From Arcobacter sp. CECT 8985 (GTDB lineage Bacteria; Campylobacterota; Campylobacteria; Campylobacterales; Arcobacteraceae), in assembly GCF_004116495.1 (NCBI RefSeq), contig NZ_PDKC01000008.1, positions 1 to 64,000 on the forward strand: a stretch of 64,000 bases of DNA, written 5' to 3'. Within the stretch, counting starts at the first letter, position 1. Each line of letters starts with the position of its first letter. The notes under the pieces were generated by a model. The model was not told the origin of the DNA. It did no database searches and saw only the letters and a program-made list of their open reading frames with translations. The translations under genes and the position numbers were made by a program. Positions 34,739-43,623 of the stretch are shown piece after piece.

Positions 34739-35587
34739 ATGAAAAAGTATATATTTTTATTAATAGTTATATTTTCAGCTTTACAAGCTGGATATATAAA
34801 AGAGAGTGTAAAAGCACATAAAGCTGGTGATCATAAAAAAGTTGCATCTATTTATGAGAAAGCTTGTTTGAAAGATAATAAAGCTTCTGCTTGTTATAAC
34901 TTAGGTGTTCTTTATATGGGCTCAGAGGGTATAAAAAAAGATGTTGATAAAGCAATAAAATATTATAAAAAAGCTTGCAATAAAAATTTTATTTCTGCAT
35001 GTTATAACTTGGCATTACTTTATTCAAATTCAAAAGAAGTAAAAAAAGATATTAATAAATCTATTAAATTATATACAAAAGCATGTAAGCAAAATCATGC
35101 TGCAAGTTGTAATAATTTAGCAAGAATATATGATTTAGGTAAAAGTACAAAACAGGATTTAAAAAAAGCATTTTCTTTTTATAAAAAATCTTGCAATAGT
35201 TATGATGAATTGGGTTGTAGTAACCTTGCATTTATGTATGAAAATGCAAGAGGTGTAAGTAGAAATTATAATGTTGCAATTGAATTATATAAAAAATCTT
35301 GTAAAGCAGGTGTTGCTATAGCTTGTGAAAACTTAGGGCATATGTATGAACATGCAAAAGGTGTAAAAAAAGATTATAAAAAAGCATTTTCTTTATATGA
35401 ACAAGCTTGTAAGAATAAAGATGGAGTAAAGGGATGTAATAATCTTGCTGTTTTATATATTAATGGTTTTGGTGTAAAACAAGATTTTCTAAAAGCAAAA
35501 GATTTATTTAAAAAATCTTGCGATAAAGGCTTGAAGTTAGCTTGTGATAATTATGCGTTATTAAAAGATTATAAGGAAGAAAAATGA
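34739..35587 (+). CDS. Sel1-like repeat protein, cysteine-paired (Hcp-like), second copy
   Basis: A 282-aa paralogue of the preceding gene. Signal peptide (~1-18), then seven Sel1-like repeats, nearly all with the C-YNLG...ACN/ACK pattern. The repeats are more regular than in the first copy. Its stop overlaps the start of the NosL-like gene by 4 bases (ATGA), so the Sel1 protein and the copper-chaperone-like protein are made together. Confidence 0.8.
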   Translation: MKKYIFLLIVIFSALQAGYIKESVKAHKAGDHKKVASIYEKACLKDNKASACYNLGVLYMGSEGIKKDVDKAIKYYKKACNKNFISACYNLALLYSNSKEVKKDINKSIKLYTKACKQNHAASCNNLARIYDLGKSTKQDLKKAFSFYKKSCNSYDELGCSNLAFMYENARGVSRNYNVAIELYKKSCKAGVAIACENLGHMYEHAKGVKKDYKKAFSLYEQACKNKDGVKGCNNLAVLYINGFGVKQDFLKAKDLFKKSCDKGLKLACDNYALLKDYKEEK

Positions 35588-36636
35588 AAAAGTTAATTTA
35601 TGTTTTATTTATTTTTGTATCTTGTTTAAATGCGCAGATTTTTCAATCAATAGCAAAAGATAAAGGTGTATTTGAAAATAAAAATGTTAATAGATTTTAT
35701 TGTGATAATTGTGCAATGAGCTTAGCAAAATATTATAAGACAAACTACCTTTATAAAGGACATCAATATGCATCACTTCATTGTTTATATGAAGTATCTA
35801 AGGGTAACATTGAAGGTGAGGTTAAAGTTGTAGATGCAAAAACGATGAAATTTATTGATGCAAAAAAAGCATATTTTGTTGTTGGAAGTTCAAAAAGAGG
35901 AACAATGAGTATGACAAGTAAATATGCTTTTAAAAATAAAAAAGATGCATTGGAGTTTAAAAGTAAATACTCTGGAAATATAATGAATTTTGAAGATGCA
36001 TATATAACAGCACGAAATGATTTTCAAAATGATTTATCAATGATAAATACAAAAAAAGAGAAGAAAATATATAAAATAGGTAAAAAGATGTATGAAAAAA
36101 AATGTGAGCAAGTTAATGTAAACAATTTCAAATCATTACCTGAATTAAAAACAAAACTAGAAAAAGTTTGTAAAGTACATATAGATAAAAAGTTACAAGC
36201 AATTGCTATTTATCTTTGGGACATAAAAAAGAAAAACAAACATATGCGAAAAATAGTATCTATTAAAGTTCCAAAAGATGCAAAATGTCCAATTTGTGGA
36301 ATGTTTGTATATAAATATCCAAAATGGGCTTGTATGGTTGTTTATAAAAATAAAAAATATTATTTTGATGGACCAAAAGATATGTTGAAATTTATATTTC
36401 AAAAAGGCAAAGATAATATTACTGAAATGTATGTGAGTGATTATTTTACAACTAAAAAAATTGATGCGAAAAAAGCCTATTTTGTAATTGGTTCTGATGT
36501 TTATGGACCTATGGGAAAAGAGCTTCCTGCTTTTGAATCAGATGAAGCTGCATATAACTTTAAAAATGATCATTTTGGTAAAAAAGTTCTTTTTTATAGT
36601 GAAATTACAGATGAGGTTTTAGAGTATTTAAAATGA
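35584..36636 (+). CDS. Tandem NosL-domain protein (MccL-like copper chaperone)
   Basis: A 350-aa exported protein with signal peptide (~1-18) and two NosL-like domains, residues ~35-140 (CDNCAMS, Cys40/Cys43) and ~225-345 (CPICGM, Cys235/Cys238, with a following Met-rich tract). NosL proteins bind Cu(I). In Wolinella the NosL-family protein MccL is required for MccA production. Between the domains lies a segment patterned like a cytochrome c domain (IGKKMYEKKC ... LQAIAIYLWD) but lacking CXXCH. It is coupled to the Sel1 gene upstream and to a small membrane protein gene downstream (ATGA overlaps). Confidence 0.78.
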   Translation: MKKLIYVLFIFVSCLNAQIFQSIAKDKGVFENKNVNRFYCDNCAMSLAKYYKTNYLYKGHQYASLHCLYEVSKGNIEGEVKVVDAKTMKFIDAKKAYFVVGSSKRGTMSMTSKYAFKNKKDALEFKSKYSGNIMNFEDAYITARNDFQNDLSMINTKKEKKIYKIGKKMYEKKCEQVNVNNFKSLPELKTKLEKVCKVHIDKKLQAIAIYLWDIKKKNKHMRKIVSIKVPKDAKCPICGMFVYKYPKWACMVVYKNKKYYFDGPKDMLKFIFQKGKDNITEMYVSDYFTTKKIDAKKAYFVIGSDVYGPMGKELPAFESDEAAYNFKNDHFGKKVLFYSEITDEVLEYLK

Positions 36637-36818
36637 GTTTTATATATAAAATCAGTTTATTTATTTTAAGTTTATTTATTATTATTTCTGTTCATTACAG
36701 AAGTTTTGATTTTAAAAACAGATTTGAAAATTTAAAAGATTTTTCTTCAAAAACTTATGTTAGAGCTTCTTTTATTTTTAAATCAAATGATTATAAAGAG
36801 TTTGTATATGTTAAATAG
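36633..36818 (+). CDS. Small membrane protein, 61 aa
   Basis: A short protein with one N-terminal membrane helix (~4-22) and a polar, basic periplasmic or cytoplasmic remainder. It overlaps the NosL-like gene by 4 bases (ATGA) and the ABC permease gene by 11, an arrangement that argues it is real and translated. No family is recognised. It may be an accessory of the copper-handling ABC transporter. Confidence 0.6.
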   Translation: MSFIYKISLFILSLFIIISVHYRSFDFKNRFENLKDFSSKTYVRASFIFKSNDYKEFVYVK

Positions 36819-37908
36819 AAATTTTGTTGATTACTCCATAAAACTACTATTAAAAGATAAAACTGAACACTTTTTTAGTTTTGTAATTTTTACATTTATA
36901 ATTTTTATTTTGAGTTCAGTTTTATTTGTTTCTGATTCTATAAAATATGATTTACTTTCAACACTTGGAGCAAAAGATCAAATAATAGTAACCAACACAA
37001 AATCTGGTAAATATTTTCCTTTAAATGAAAAACATTTAGACTTAATAATCCAGTTAAATGGAGTTGAGGATGTTGTAGGAAAAATTGATGGATATTATAA
37101 TTTTGCACAAAATGCAAGATATATTCATATTATTGGTGATGATTCTTTATCTGATGATGATATTGTAGTTTCAAAAGATGTAAAAGATTTATTTATGAAG
37201 TATGGCTATAAAAAAGAGTTTAATTTTTTAACTATTAATGGAACAATTACAAAGAATATTAAAAAAGTTATAGATTCAAATATTCTTTCAAACAATACAA
37301 TCTTTGCAAATAATTATATTGCAAGAAAAATCTTAGATATAAATGATGACCAATACTCTTATTTTAGTGTAAATGTTCCTAATAGTAGTGAAGTTGATTT
37401 TTTAGCTAGAAAAATAATGGATACTTTTCCAAATTGTAAAGCAGTTACAAATGATGAGATTCAATCAGACTACCGAGAAATATTTTATTATAAAGGTGGA
37501 ATCTTTATGATTTTATATATTGTAACAATGTTGGCTTTTTTTATTCTTCTTAAAAATCAAGTATCCTCTGTACTAGGAGATAAGAAAAAACAGATTGCTA
37601 TTTTGAGAAGTATTGGCTATTCAATTAAAGATATTATTTTATTAAAGTTTATTCAAAATATTGTTGTTTCTATAAGTTCATATTTTATTGGAGTATGTCT
37701 ATCTTATATATTTGTATTTATTTTTAATGCACCTTTGATAAAAAATATATTTTTAGGTCAAGGAATGGAAAACTTAATTTTTACTCCAGTTATAAATTTT
37801 AGAATGTTGTTCTTAATATTTATGTTTACGGTAGTTCCTTTTTTGGCTTTTATTATTATACCTTCTTGGAAAGTTGCCATTGATGATATTAGTGAGGTAA
37901 TGAAATGA
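36808..37908 (+). CDS. ABC transporter permease (FtsX/MacB-like)
   Basis: A 366-aa permease: helix ~22-45, a periplasmic domain (~45-225), then three helices near 230-250, 280-310 and 330-355, the FtsX/MacB fold. ATG 36808 is chosen because AAAGAG is correctly spaced and the family N-terminus (NFVDYSIKLLLKD) begins there; upstream in-frame ATGs lie within the previous gene. It pairs with the ATPase gene that overlaps it by 4 bases. Such transporters usually drive periplasmic protein or lipoprotein work rather than solute uptake. Confidence 0.8.
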   Translation: MLNRNFVDYSIKLLLKDKTEHFFSFVIFTFIIFILSSVLFVSDSIKYDLLSTLGAKDQIIVTNTKSGKYFPLNEKHLDLIIQLNGVEDVVGKIDGYYNFAQNARYIHIIGDDSLSDDDIVVSKDVKDLFMKYGYKKEFNFLTINGTITKNIKKVIDSNILSNNTIFANNYIARKILDINDDQYSYFSVNVPNSSEVDFLARKIMDTFPNCKAVTNDEIQSDYREIFYYKGGIFMILYIVTMLAFFILLKNQVSSVLGDKKKQIAILRSIGYSIKDIILLKFIQNIVVSISSYFIGVCLSYIFVFIFNAPLIKNIFLGQGMENLIFTPVINFRMLFLIFMFTVVPFLAFIIIPSWKVAIDDISEVMK

Positions 37909-38582
37909 TAGAAATAGAAGTTAAGAATTTATATAAAATATATAATGAAAATAGACAAAATGAATTTACTGCACTAAAAAATATTAATTTACAGATAAAA
38001 AGTGGTGAAATTGTAGTAATTAAAGGGAAAAGTGGAAGTGGCAAAAGTACATTGCTTTCTATTCTTGGAGGAATAAGTAAACCAACAAAAGGTGATGTAA
38101 TAATTGAAAATGAAAATATTGCAAAGCTTCCTGATATTTATATCTCAAATTTTAGAAATGAGAAAATAGGTTTTATTTTTCAGTCTTTTAATCTTATAAA
38201 TGGACTTACAACATATGATAATGTTAAAGCTCCTTTAGTTTTAAAAAAGCTAAAGAAACAAGAGTTTGAAACAAAAATAAAAAAAGCTTTACAAATTGCA
38301 AATATTCAACATAAATCAGATCAAAATGTTGAAAACTTAAGTGGTGGAGAAAAGCAAAGATGTGCAATTGCAAGAGCTTTAGTAATGAATCCTTCAATTA
38401 TTTTAGCAGATGAGCCAACTGCAAATTTAGATAAACATAACTCATTAATTTTTATTGATATGTTAAAAAAACTTAAAAAGTTAAATAAAACAGTAATAGT
38501 TGCAACTCATGACTCTTTATTTGAGCATTTAGAGTTTGTTAATAGATATATTAATATAAATGACGCAGAGATTATAACGTGA
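37905..38582 (+). CDS. ABC transporter ATP-binding protein (LolD/MacB-like)
   Basis: A 225-aa ATPase with Walker A GKSGSGKST, Q-loop in FIFQSFNLI, signature LSGGEKQR, Walker B ILADEPTANLD and switch His in VATHD. The length and motif wording are those of LolD/MacB-type cassettes that pair with FtsX-like permeases. It overlaps both neighbours by 4 bases. Confidence 0.88.
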   Translation: MIEIEVKNLYKIYNENRQNEFTALKNINLQIKSGEIVVIKGKSGSGKSTLLSILGGISKPTKGDVIIENENIAKLPDIYISNFRNEKIGFIFQSFNLINGLTTYDNVKAPLVLKKLKKQEFETKIKKALQIANIQHKSDQNVENLSGGEKQRCAIARALVMNPSIILADEPTANLDKHNSLIFIDMLKKLKKLNKTVIVATHDSLFEHLEFVNRYININDAEIIT

Positions 38583-39532
38583 ATATTTTTTTATTAAATG
38601 ATACAATAGCTTTTCTATTTTTAGAAATAATTTTAGTTATTCTAATGCTTATTAGTGAGTATTCAGTTATTAAAATTCTTAAAAATTGGAATTTTGATTT
38701 AACTACTTCAAAACAGTATTCTTTGGAAAAAAGAAATTACTTAGTAAATACAATTATAAGTTTTACAATAATGGGAAAAATTGTACTGTTTTTCTTTTTT
38801 ATAAAAACATTATCTGAATTATCACATGTTGTTCCAGGAGCTATGTGTATAGCTGGAGTAATTGGTGCAAATGATTATGGAGAAGGAGTTTTACTTCTAA
38901 AAATCTTTATAGTGTTTATGTTAGGAGTTTGGCTAATTGTCAATAAACTTGATATTAAATCAAAGAAATTTATATTTATAAAACCAAAATACTATTTTTT
39001 TAATTTCATACTATTTTTGATGATTTTTGAATTGATTTTTGAAATCTTTTATTTTATTAATGTTCCTTTATCTGTATCTGTTTTTTGTTGTTCAACTTTG
39101 TTTAAAGCAGATGCTTTGCCTTTTGGATTACAGCAAGCTTCATTAGTTGGTATTTACTTTATTATTTATATTTTTGCTGTGATTTTTTCTTTGCTAAAAA
39201 AAATAGTATTGAGTTTTGTTTTTAATGTATTTTTTTTATTTATTGGATACTTTGCAGTAACATACTTTTTTAGTATATATATTTATATATTGCCAAATCA
39301 TCAGTGTCCTTTTTGTATTTTGCAAAAAGAGTATTATTATATTGGTTACTTTATTTGGATATCTCTTTTTCTTGGAGTGTTTTTTGGGATTTCTCCTTAT
39401 GTTATAGAATCACTTATAAAAAAAAGAGATTACACTGTTTTAAAATATAGTACTATTTTTAATACAATATTTGTGTTGATTTGTTCATATTATGTAGTTA
39501 TTTATTATTTTAAAAATGGAGTTTTCTTGTGA
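38579..39532 (+). CDS. Polytopic membrane protein with paired cysteines (CPFC), mcc accessory
   Basis: A 317-aa protein with about eight membrane helices. Cysteines are clustered: Cys90 (GAMC), Cys170-Cys171 (FCCS) and Cys243/Cys246 (QCPFC). The CPFCILQ element recalls the active site of DsbB/VKOR thiol oxidoreductases, but the overall helix count and length do not match either family well. It lies between the ABC ATPase and a NosL-like protein (4-base overlaps), so disulfide exchange or copper handling for MccA maturation is a reasonable guess. I do not recognise a named family. Confidence 0.7.
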   Translation: MNIFLLNDTIAFLFLEIILVILMLISEYSVIKILKNWNFDLTTSKQYSLEKRNYLVNTIISFTIMGKIVLFFFFIKTLSELSHVVPGAMCIAGVIGANDYGEGVLLLKIFIVFMLGVWLIVNKLDIKSKKFIFIKPKYYFFNFILFLMIFELIFEIFYFINVPLSVSVFCCSTLFKADALPFGLQQASLVGIYFIIYIFAVIFSLLKKIVLSFVFNVFFLFIGYFAVTYFFSIYIYILPNHQCPFCILQKEYYYIGYFIWISLFLGVFFGISPYVIESLIKKRDYTVLKYSTIFNTIFVLICSYYVVIYYFKNGVFL

Positions 39533-40113
39533 GAAGAGTATTGCCATATTTTGTATTGATTATCCTTGCTTTTTTTTTATATGATTATTCAAATAAAACT
39601 AGAGAAGATATAACTGTTATACATAATTACAAAGGTGAAGGACCTTATAGAATTATTTTAGGTACATATAAAAATAGATATATTTGTAGTGATTGTGGAA
39701 TGATGATAAAAAGATATTTAAATTCAGCACAAGTTATCACACCAAATCATGATGTATATTTTTTTGATGATATTGGATGTATGTTAAATTGGCTTAATAG
39801 ACAAGATTTTAAAAATAAAGCCAAAATATATGTTTTTAGTACTGATACAAGAGCTTATATAGATGCAAAATTAGCTTGGTATATAAGAGATGCAAATACT
39901 CCATTAGGATATGGTTTTGGAGCATATGAAACATCAATTGGTGCAATTACAAGTGCTATTACAAGATCAAGAATTGATGAACAAGTTGGTGTATTTAATG
40001 TAAAAAGAGAATCAAAACAGATTTATGAGTTCGATGAAATAAAAAAATTTGCTTTAAGAGGTGAAACTTTACTTAATCCTATGATAAAAAAAGAGTTATT
40101 ACAAAGAAGATAG
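39529..40113 (+). CDS. NosL-family protein, membrane-anchored
   Basis: A 194-aa protein with an N-terminal helix (~5-20) and a periplasmic NosL-like domain: CSDCGMM (Cys53/Cys56), YFFDDIGCMLNWL and IDAKLAWYIRD. It starts at GTG overlapping the previous stop (GTGA). The Cys-x-x-Cys-Gly-Met motif is a likely Cu(I) site. It is the last gene of the mcc direction and is followed by a strong hairpin. It probably delivers copper to MccA together with the tandem NosL protein. Confidence 0.8.
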   Translation: MRRVLPYFVLIILAFFLYDYSNKTREDITVIHNYKGEGPYRIILGTYKNRYICSDCGMMIKRYLNSAQVITPNHDVYFFDDIGCMLNWLNRQDFKNKAKIYVFSTDTRAYIDAKLAWYIRDANTPLGYGFGAYETSIGAITSAITRSRIDEQVGVFNVKRESKQIYEFDEIKKFALRGETLLNPMIKKELLQRR

Positions 40114-40124
40114 ATTTATCAAAT

Positions 40125-40151
40125 AAGAGTGTAGGGCAAGGCCCCACTCTT
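40125..40151. terminator. Terminator at the end of the mcc cluster
   Basis: AAGAGTG-TA-GGGC (40125-40137) pairs with GCCC-CACTCTT (40141-40151) with a 2-base bulge and a 3-base loop. It is the G+C-richest hairpin of the region and lies between convergent transcription units. Confidence 0.75.
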
Positions 40152-40164
40152 GAATTTATTATTT

Positions 40165-41445
40165 TTATCCAAACATTAGATTTGGTAAGAATAGAGTAAT
40201 TTCTGGAATATAAGTAATAGCTATTAATCCAGCTAAAATTGTCATTGTCCACGGGAATGTGGCAACAATAACATCTTTTATACTCATACCTGTAAGTCCA
40301 GAAGTTACAAAGAGGTTAAGCCCAACTGGTGGGGACACCATCCCTAATTCCATATTTACCGTAATTACAATACCAAAATGAATTGGATCAATTCCTAGTG
40401 CAGTTGCAACAGGAAGTAATAATGGTACTAAAATCATAATAATTGCACTTGGTTCCATAAATGAACCAGCTAATATAAGTAATAAGTTCACCATTAATAG
40501 GAACATATATTTATTTACATTTGCTTCAACCAATGCATTTGTTATCATTTGAGGAATATTCTCAATTGTTAAGAAGTGTGCAAAAATCATTGCATTTGCA
40601 ATAATAAACATAATCATTGCAGTTGTTTTTGCAGACTCTAATGCAGTTGCATATAGTTCATTAAATTTAATATCTTTATAAATAAATACAGATACAAAAA
40701 ATGCCCAAGTACAAGCAACAGCTGCAGCTTCAGTTGGTGTAAATATACCACCATAAATACCACCAATAACAATTACAATTGTCATAAGACCCCATGCAGC
40801 GTCTTTCATTTTTCTAAGTCTTACTTTAAAAGGTTGTGGTTCAGTTCTTTCAAACCCTAATCTTTTTGCACCAATGTAAGTAACAACAATTAACATAAAA
40901 CCAAGTAAAATACCTGGTACAACACCAGCCATAAATAACTTACCAATTGAAACTTCTGCTGTTACACCATAAACAATAAGTACAATAGAAGGTGGGATTA
41001 AAATACCTAAAGAACCTGCTGTTGCAATTGTACCAACAGCATATTTTTTAGGATAACCAGCTTGCATAATTGCACCAAACATAATAGATCCAATAGCAAC
41101 AACAGTTGCAGGAGAACTTCCTGATACAGCAGCAAAGATAATTGAAGCAAAAATAGCTGAAATTGGAAGACCACCTGGTAAGTGACCAACTATAGATTTT
41201 GCAAATTCAATAATTCTTTGCGCAGCACTACCTTTACTAAGTAAGTTACCAGCAAAAATAAACATTGGAATAGCCATTAATGAATAATGGTGAACTTTTT
41301 CAAATATCATTGAAGATATTTCAATTGGTGAAATTGGAGTAAATAATAATAATGTAACAAATGTTGCTCCACCTAAACAAATAGCAATAGGTGTTCCAAT
41401 AATAACTAGGAAGAAAAATATACCAAATAATACAGCTATACTCAT
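40165..41445 (-). CDS. dctM: TRAP transporter large permease (DctM)
   Basis: A 426-aa protein with about 12 hydrophobic segments and DctM hallmarks (GSSPATVVAIGSIMFGAIMQAGYPKK in several blocks, LGILIPPSIVLIVYG, EMGMVSPPVGLNLFV-type C-terminus). It is the ion-coupled channel subunit. It starts 4 bases inside the end of dctQ and is the last gene of the dctPQM operon. Confidence 0.92.
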   Translation of the reverse strand: MSIAVLFGIFFFLVIIGTPIAICLGGATFVTLLLFTPISPIEISSMIFEKVHHYSLMAIPMFIFAGNLLSKGSAAQRIIEFAKSIVGHLPGGLPISAIFASIIFAAVSGSSPATVVAIGSIMFGAIMQAGYPKKYAVGTIATAGSLGILIPPSIVLIVYGVTAEVSIGKLFMAGVVPGILLGFMLIVVTYIGAKRLGFERTEPQPFKVRLRKMKDAAWGLMTIVIVIGGIYGGIFTPTEAAAVACTWAFFVSVFIYKDIKFNELYATALESAKTTAMIMFIIANAMIFAHFLTIENIPQMITNALVEANVNKYMFLLMVNLLLILAGSFMEPSAIIMILVPLLLPVATALGIDPIHFGIVITVNMELGMVSPPVGLNLFVTSGLTGMSIKDVIVATFPWTMTILAGLIAITYIPEITLFLPNLMFG

Positions 41446-42068
41446 AGCATTCCTCCTGTTTTCTTCTCTACATCTTTAACCATTTTACTTAAATTTTGCA
41501 AATTCTCATTATCCTTATACTCTCTTGAATTCATTCCCATTTCTGCCAAAACATGTTCTGCTTCTGATTCTTTGATAATTTTATCATGACTTGTACTTAA
41601 AATACCGTGAATTCTTTCTGCTACTCTATATGCACCAAATGCAAAAGATATAGGAACAACAGAATATACTATCCACATTGGCATACCCCACATGTCAATT
41701 GATCTTTCATCTAAATCAATAACTAATAGTAAATATTTATATCCAAAATATGAAACTGCTACTAAAAAGACTAAAGTAATCAAATGTGAAAGTACTAACA
41801 TTACTTTTGCAACTCTTGTTGGCATTGCATCTAAAACAATTGTAACTGCTATATGTGCATCTTTTTTAAAACAGTATGCTGCAGCAAAAAATACACTCCA
41901 TAAAAATAGAGTTACTGATAATTCACTTGCCCATGTAAATGATGCATCAAAAAGATATCTAGCTACAACATTTATAAAAGCAACAGCAACCCCAGCAGTG
42001 ATTCCCACTACTGCGATTTTCTGATTAATATGACCTATAGTCTTACTAATATTTCTTAAAATTGACAT
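41442..42068 (-). CDS. dctQ: TRAP transporter small permease (DctQ)
   Basis: A 208-aa protein with four membrane helices (~18-38, 50-70, 90-112 and 130-155) and the DctQ motif SVFFAAAYCFKKDAHIAV. Its C-terminal ~50 residues form an acidic/basic cytoplasmic tail that is longer than usual. It follows dctP by 4 bases. Confidence 0.9.
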   Translation of the reverse strand: MSILRNISKTIGHINQKIAVVGITAGVAVAFINVVARYLFDASFTWASELSVTLFLWSVFFAAAYCFKKDAHIAVTIVLDAMPTRVAKVMLVLSHLITLVFLVAVSYFGYKYLLLVIDLDERSIDMWGMPMWIVYSVVPISFAFGAYRVAERIHGILSTSHDKIIKESEAEHVLAEMGMNSREYKDNENLQNLSKMVKDVEKKTGGML

Positions 42069-42072
42069 TTAA

Positions 42073-43131
42073 TTATTCCGTTTTTAAAGTTTTCTCAATT
42101 AAATCTTTACCAATTACATCTTTATCATAAAAATCTGGATAAATTTTACTTGTAGCTTTTTTCCAAGCTGCTCTTTGCTCGTCATTTAAAGTAAAGATTT
42201 TTAATTTACCAGTCTCTTTTGCATATTGTTTGATTAAATCGAATTGTTTAGTATTTAATTCTTCTGCGTATTCTCTTTCTTTTTGAGTAGCTTCATTCAT
42301 AGCTTGTTGAACATCTTTTTGTAATTCAGGTGTTAATGAATTCCAGAATTTTTCACTCATAACAACTAAGTATCCTAAATAACCATGGTTAGAAATAGTT
42401 AAATATTTTTGAACTTCATGGAATTTTTTAGTATAAATATTTGAAATTGGATTTTCTGCTGCATCAATTACACCTTGTTGTAACGCTGAATAAACTTCAG
42501 AGAAAGGCATCATTTGTGGATTTGCTCCAACTGCTTTGAATTGTTCTTCAAGTACTTTTGAAGACATGATTCTAAATTTTTGTCCTGCCGCATCTTCTGG
42601 CATTAAAATAGGTTTTTTAGAAGATGAGAATTGTTTGAAGTTGTTGTCCCAAAAAGATAATGCTTTATAACCTTTCGCAGTTACCATACCTTTTAGTTCT
42701 TGACCTACTTCACCATCTTGAACTCTATGTAACTGATCTATATCTTTAAATAAAAATGGTAAATCAAATAGCGCTAATTGAGGAACGATTTTACCAAATT
42801 TTGAAAAACTTGGTGCTGCCATTTGCACAGAATCTAATTTTAAAGCTTTTAATACTGCACTGTCTTTATATAATTGAGAAGAAGGATAAACTTGAACATC
42901 AATTTGTCCATTTGATAATTCTTCTAATCTTTTTTCAAAATAGTCTGCAGCTTTCCCTTTAGGTGTATTTGCACTTACAACATGTGAGAACTTAAGTACA
43001 TAAGTTTTCTTTCCATTGTCAGCAGAAGCTTTTGCTTCATTCGAGTCACCTTTATTGTCACCACATCCAGTAAAAAATAATGCTGAAGCAACTACAGCAC
43101 TAGATACTATACCTTTCATGATTTTTGTCAT
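42073..43131 (-). CDS. dctP: TRAP substrate-binding protein (DctP), C4-dicarboxylate type
   Basis: A 352-aa exported protein. Its N-terminus (SALFFTGC) has a lipobox with a Cys, so it may be lipid-anchored. The solute domain has FSHVVSANTPKG, the carboxylate-binding Arg in AGQKFRIM, and AAENPISNIY...SNHGYLGYLV, matching C4-dicarboxylate binders. ATG 43131 is preferred (AAGGAG with 5-base spacer) over an upstream in-frame ATG without one. Confidence 0.88.
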   Translation of the reverse strand: MTKIMKGIVSSAVVASALFFTGCGDNKGDSNEAKASADNGKKTYVLKFSHVVSANTPKGKAADYFEKRLEELSNGQIDVQVYPSSQLYKDSAVLKALKLDSVQMAAPSFSKFGKIVPQLALFDLPFLFKDIDQLHRVQDGEVGQELKGMVTAKGYKALSFWDNNFKQFSSSKKPILMPEDAAGQKFRIMSSKVLEEQFKAVGANPQMMPFSEVYSALQQGVIDAAENPISNIYTKKFHEVQKYLTISNHGYLGYLVVMSEKFWNSLTPELQKDVQQAMNEATQKEREYAEELNTKQFDLIKQYAKETGKLKIFTLNDEQRAAWKKATSKIYPDFYDKDVIGKDLIEKTLKTE

Positions 43132-43155
43132 TTTCACTCCTTGTTTTTTGATCAC

Positions 43156-43560
43156 AAGAAAATTATAATCTAATATTATGTAATAATTATGTAAAAAAAT
43201 GCAAATTTAAAAATTTATTACTGTTGTGTTACAAAAGTACCTAAAAATCGATAATTGAGCATATGCTAATTATAGCAATTTGATCAAAAAGTAGCAATAG
43301 AATAGCATTTTTAGTAAAAAATATCACATTGATAAAATAATGCTTAAAAATACAAATTAATAACTAAAATATATGTACGTAATGATGCTATAAAAATAAC
43401 AAAATTCTATTTTTAAAAAAAATTATTCAGCTATAATTTTTTTTAAAAGTTAAAAGAAAAAATCGAGGTTACCGTCTTGTAACCACAACTTTATGAAACA
43501 AATTTTACCTTAGTAGTTGCTTATACAAGTCAAATTAAACATTTTTTAATGAAAATTTAG
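43156..43560. other. Long intergenic region between dctP and gltB
   Basis: No gene is seen over about 400 bases. It contains TGCTA-ATTA-TAGCA (43264-43277) followed by further TAGCAAT/TAGCAT copies (43292 and 43303), and a perfect dyad GGTTAC-N6-GTAACC (43467-43484). These may be operators for the divergent dct and glt genes; none is identified. Confidence 0.4.
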
Positions 43561-43587
43561 ATACACTGTAATACTTTTATTAAGGGA

Positions 43588-43593
43588 TATAAT
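43588..43593 (+). promoter_or_regulatory. -10 box of gltB
   Basis: TATAAT lies 30 bases before the gltB ATG (43624) with AAAAGGAAA between. No clear -35 is seen, as is usual in Campylobacterota sigma-70 promoters. Confidence 0.5.
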
Positions 43594-43623
43594 AATTATA
43601 CTATATTAACAAAAAGGAAAATA

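Noticed and set aside
41692-42024. 110-aa plus-strand frame opposite dctQ
   Set aside because: It is antisense to a conserved transporter gene and has no ribosome-binding site.
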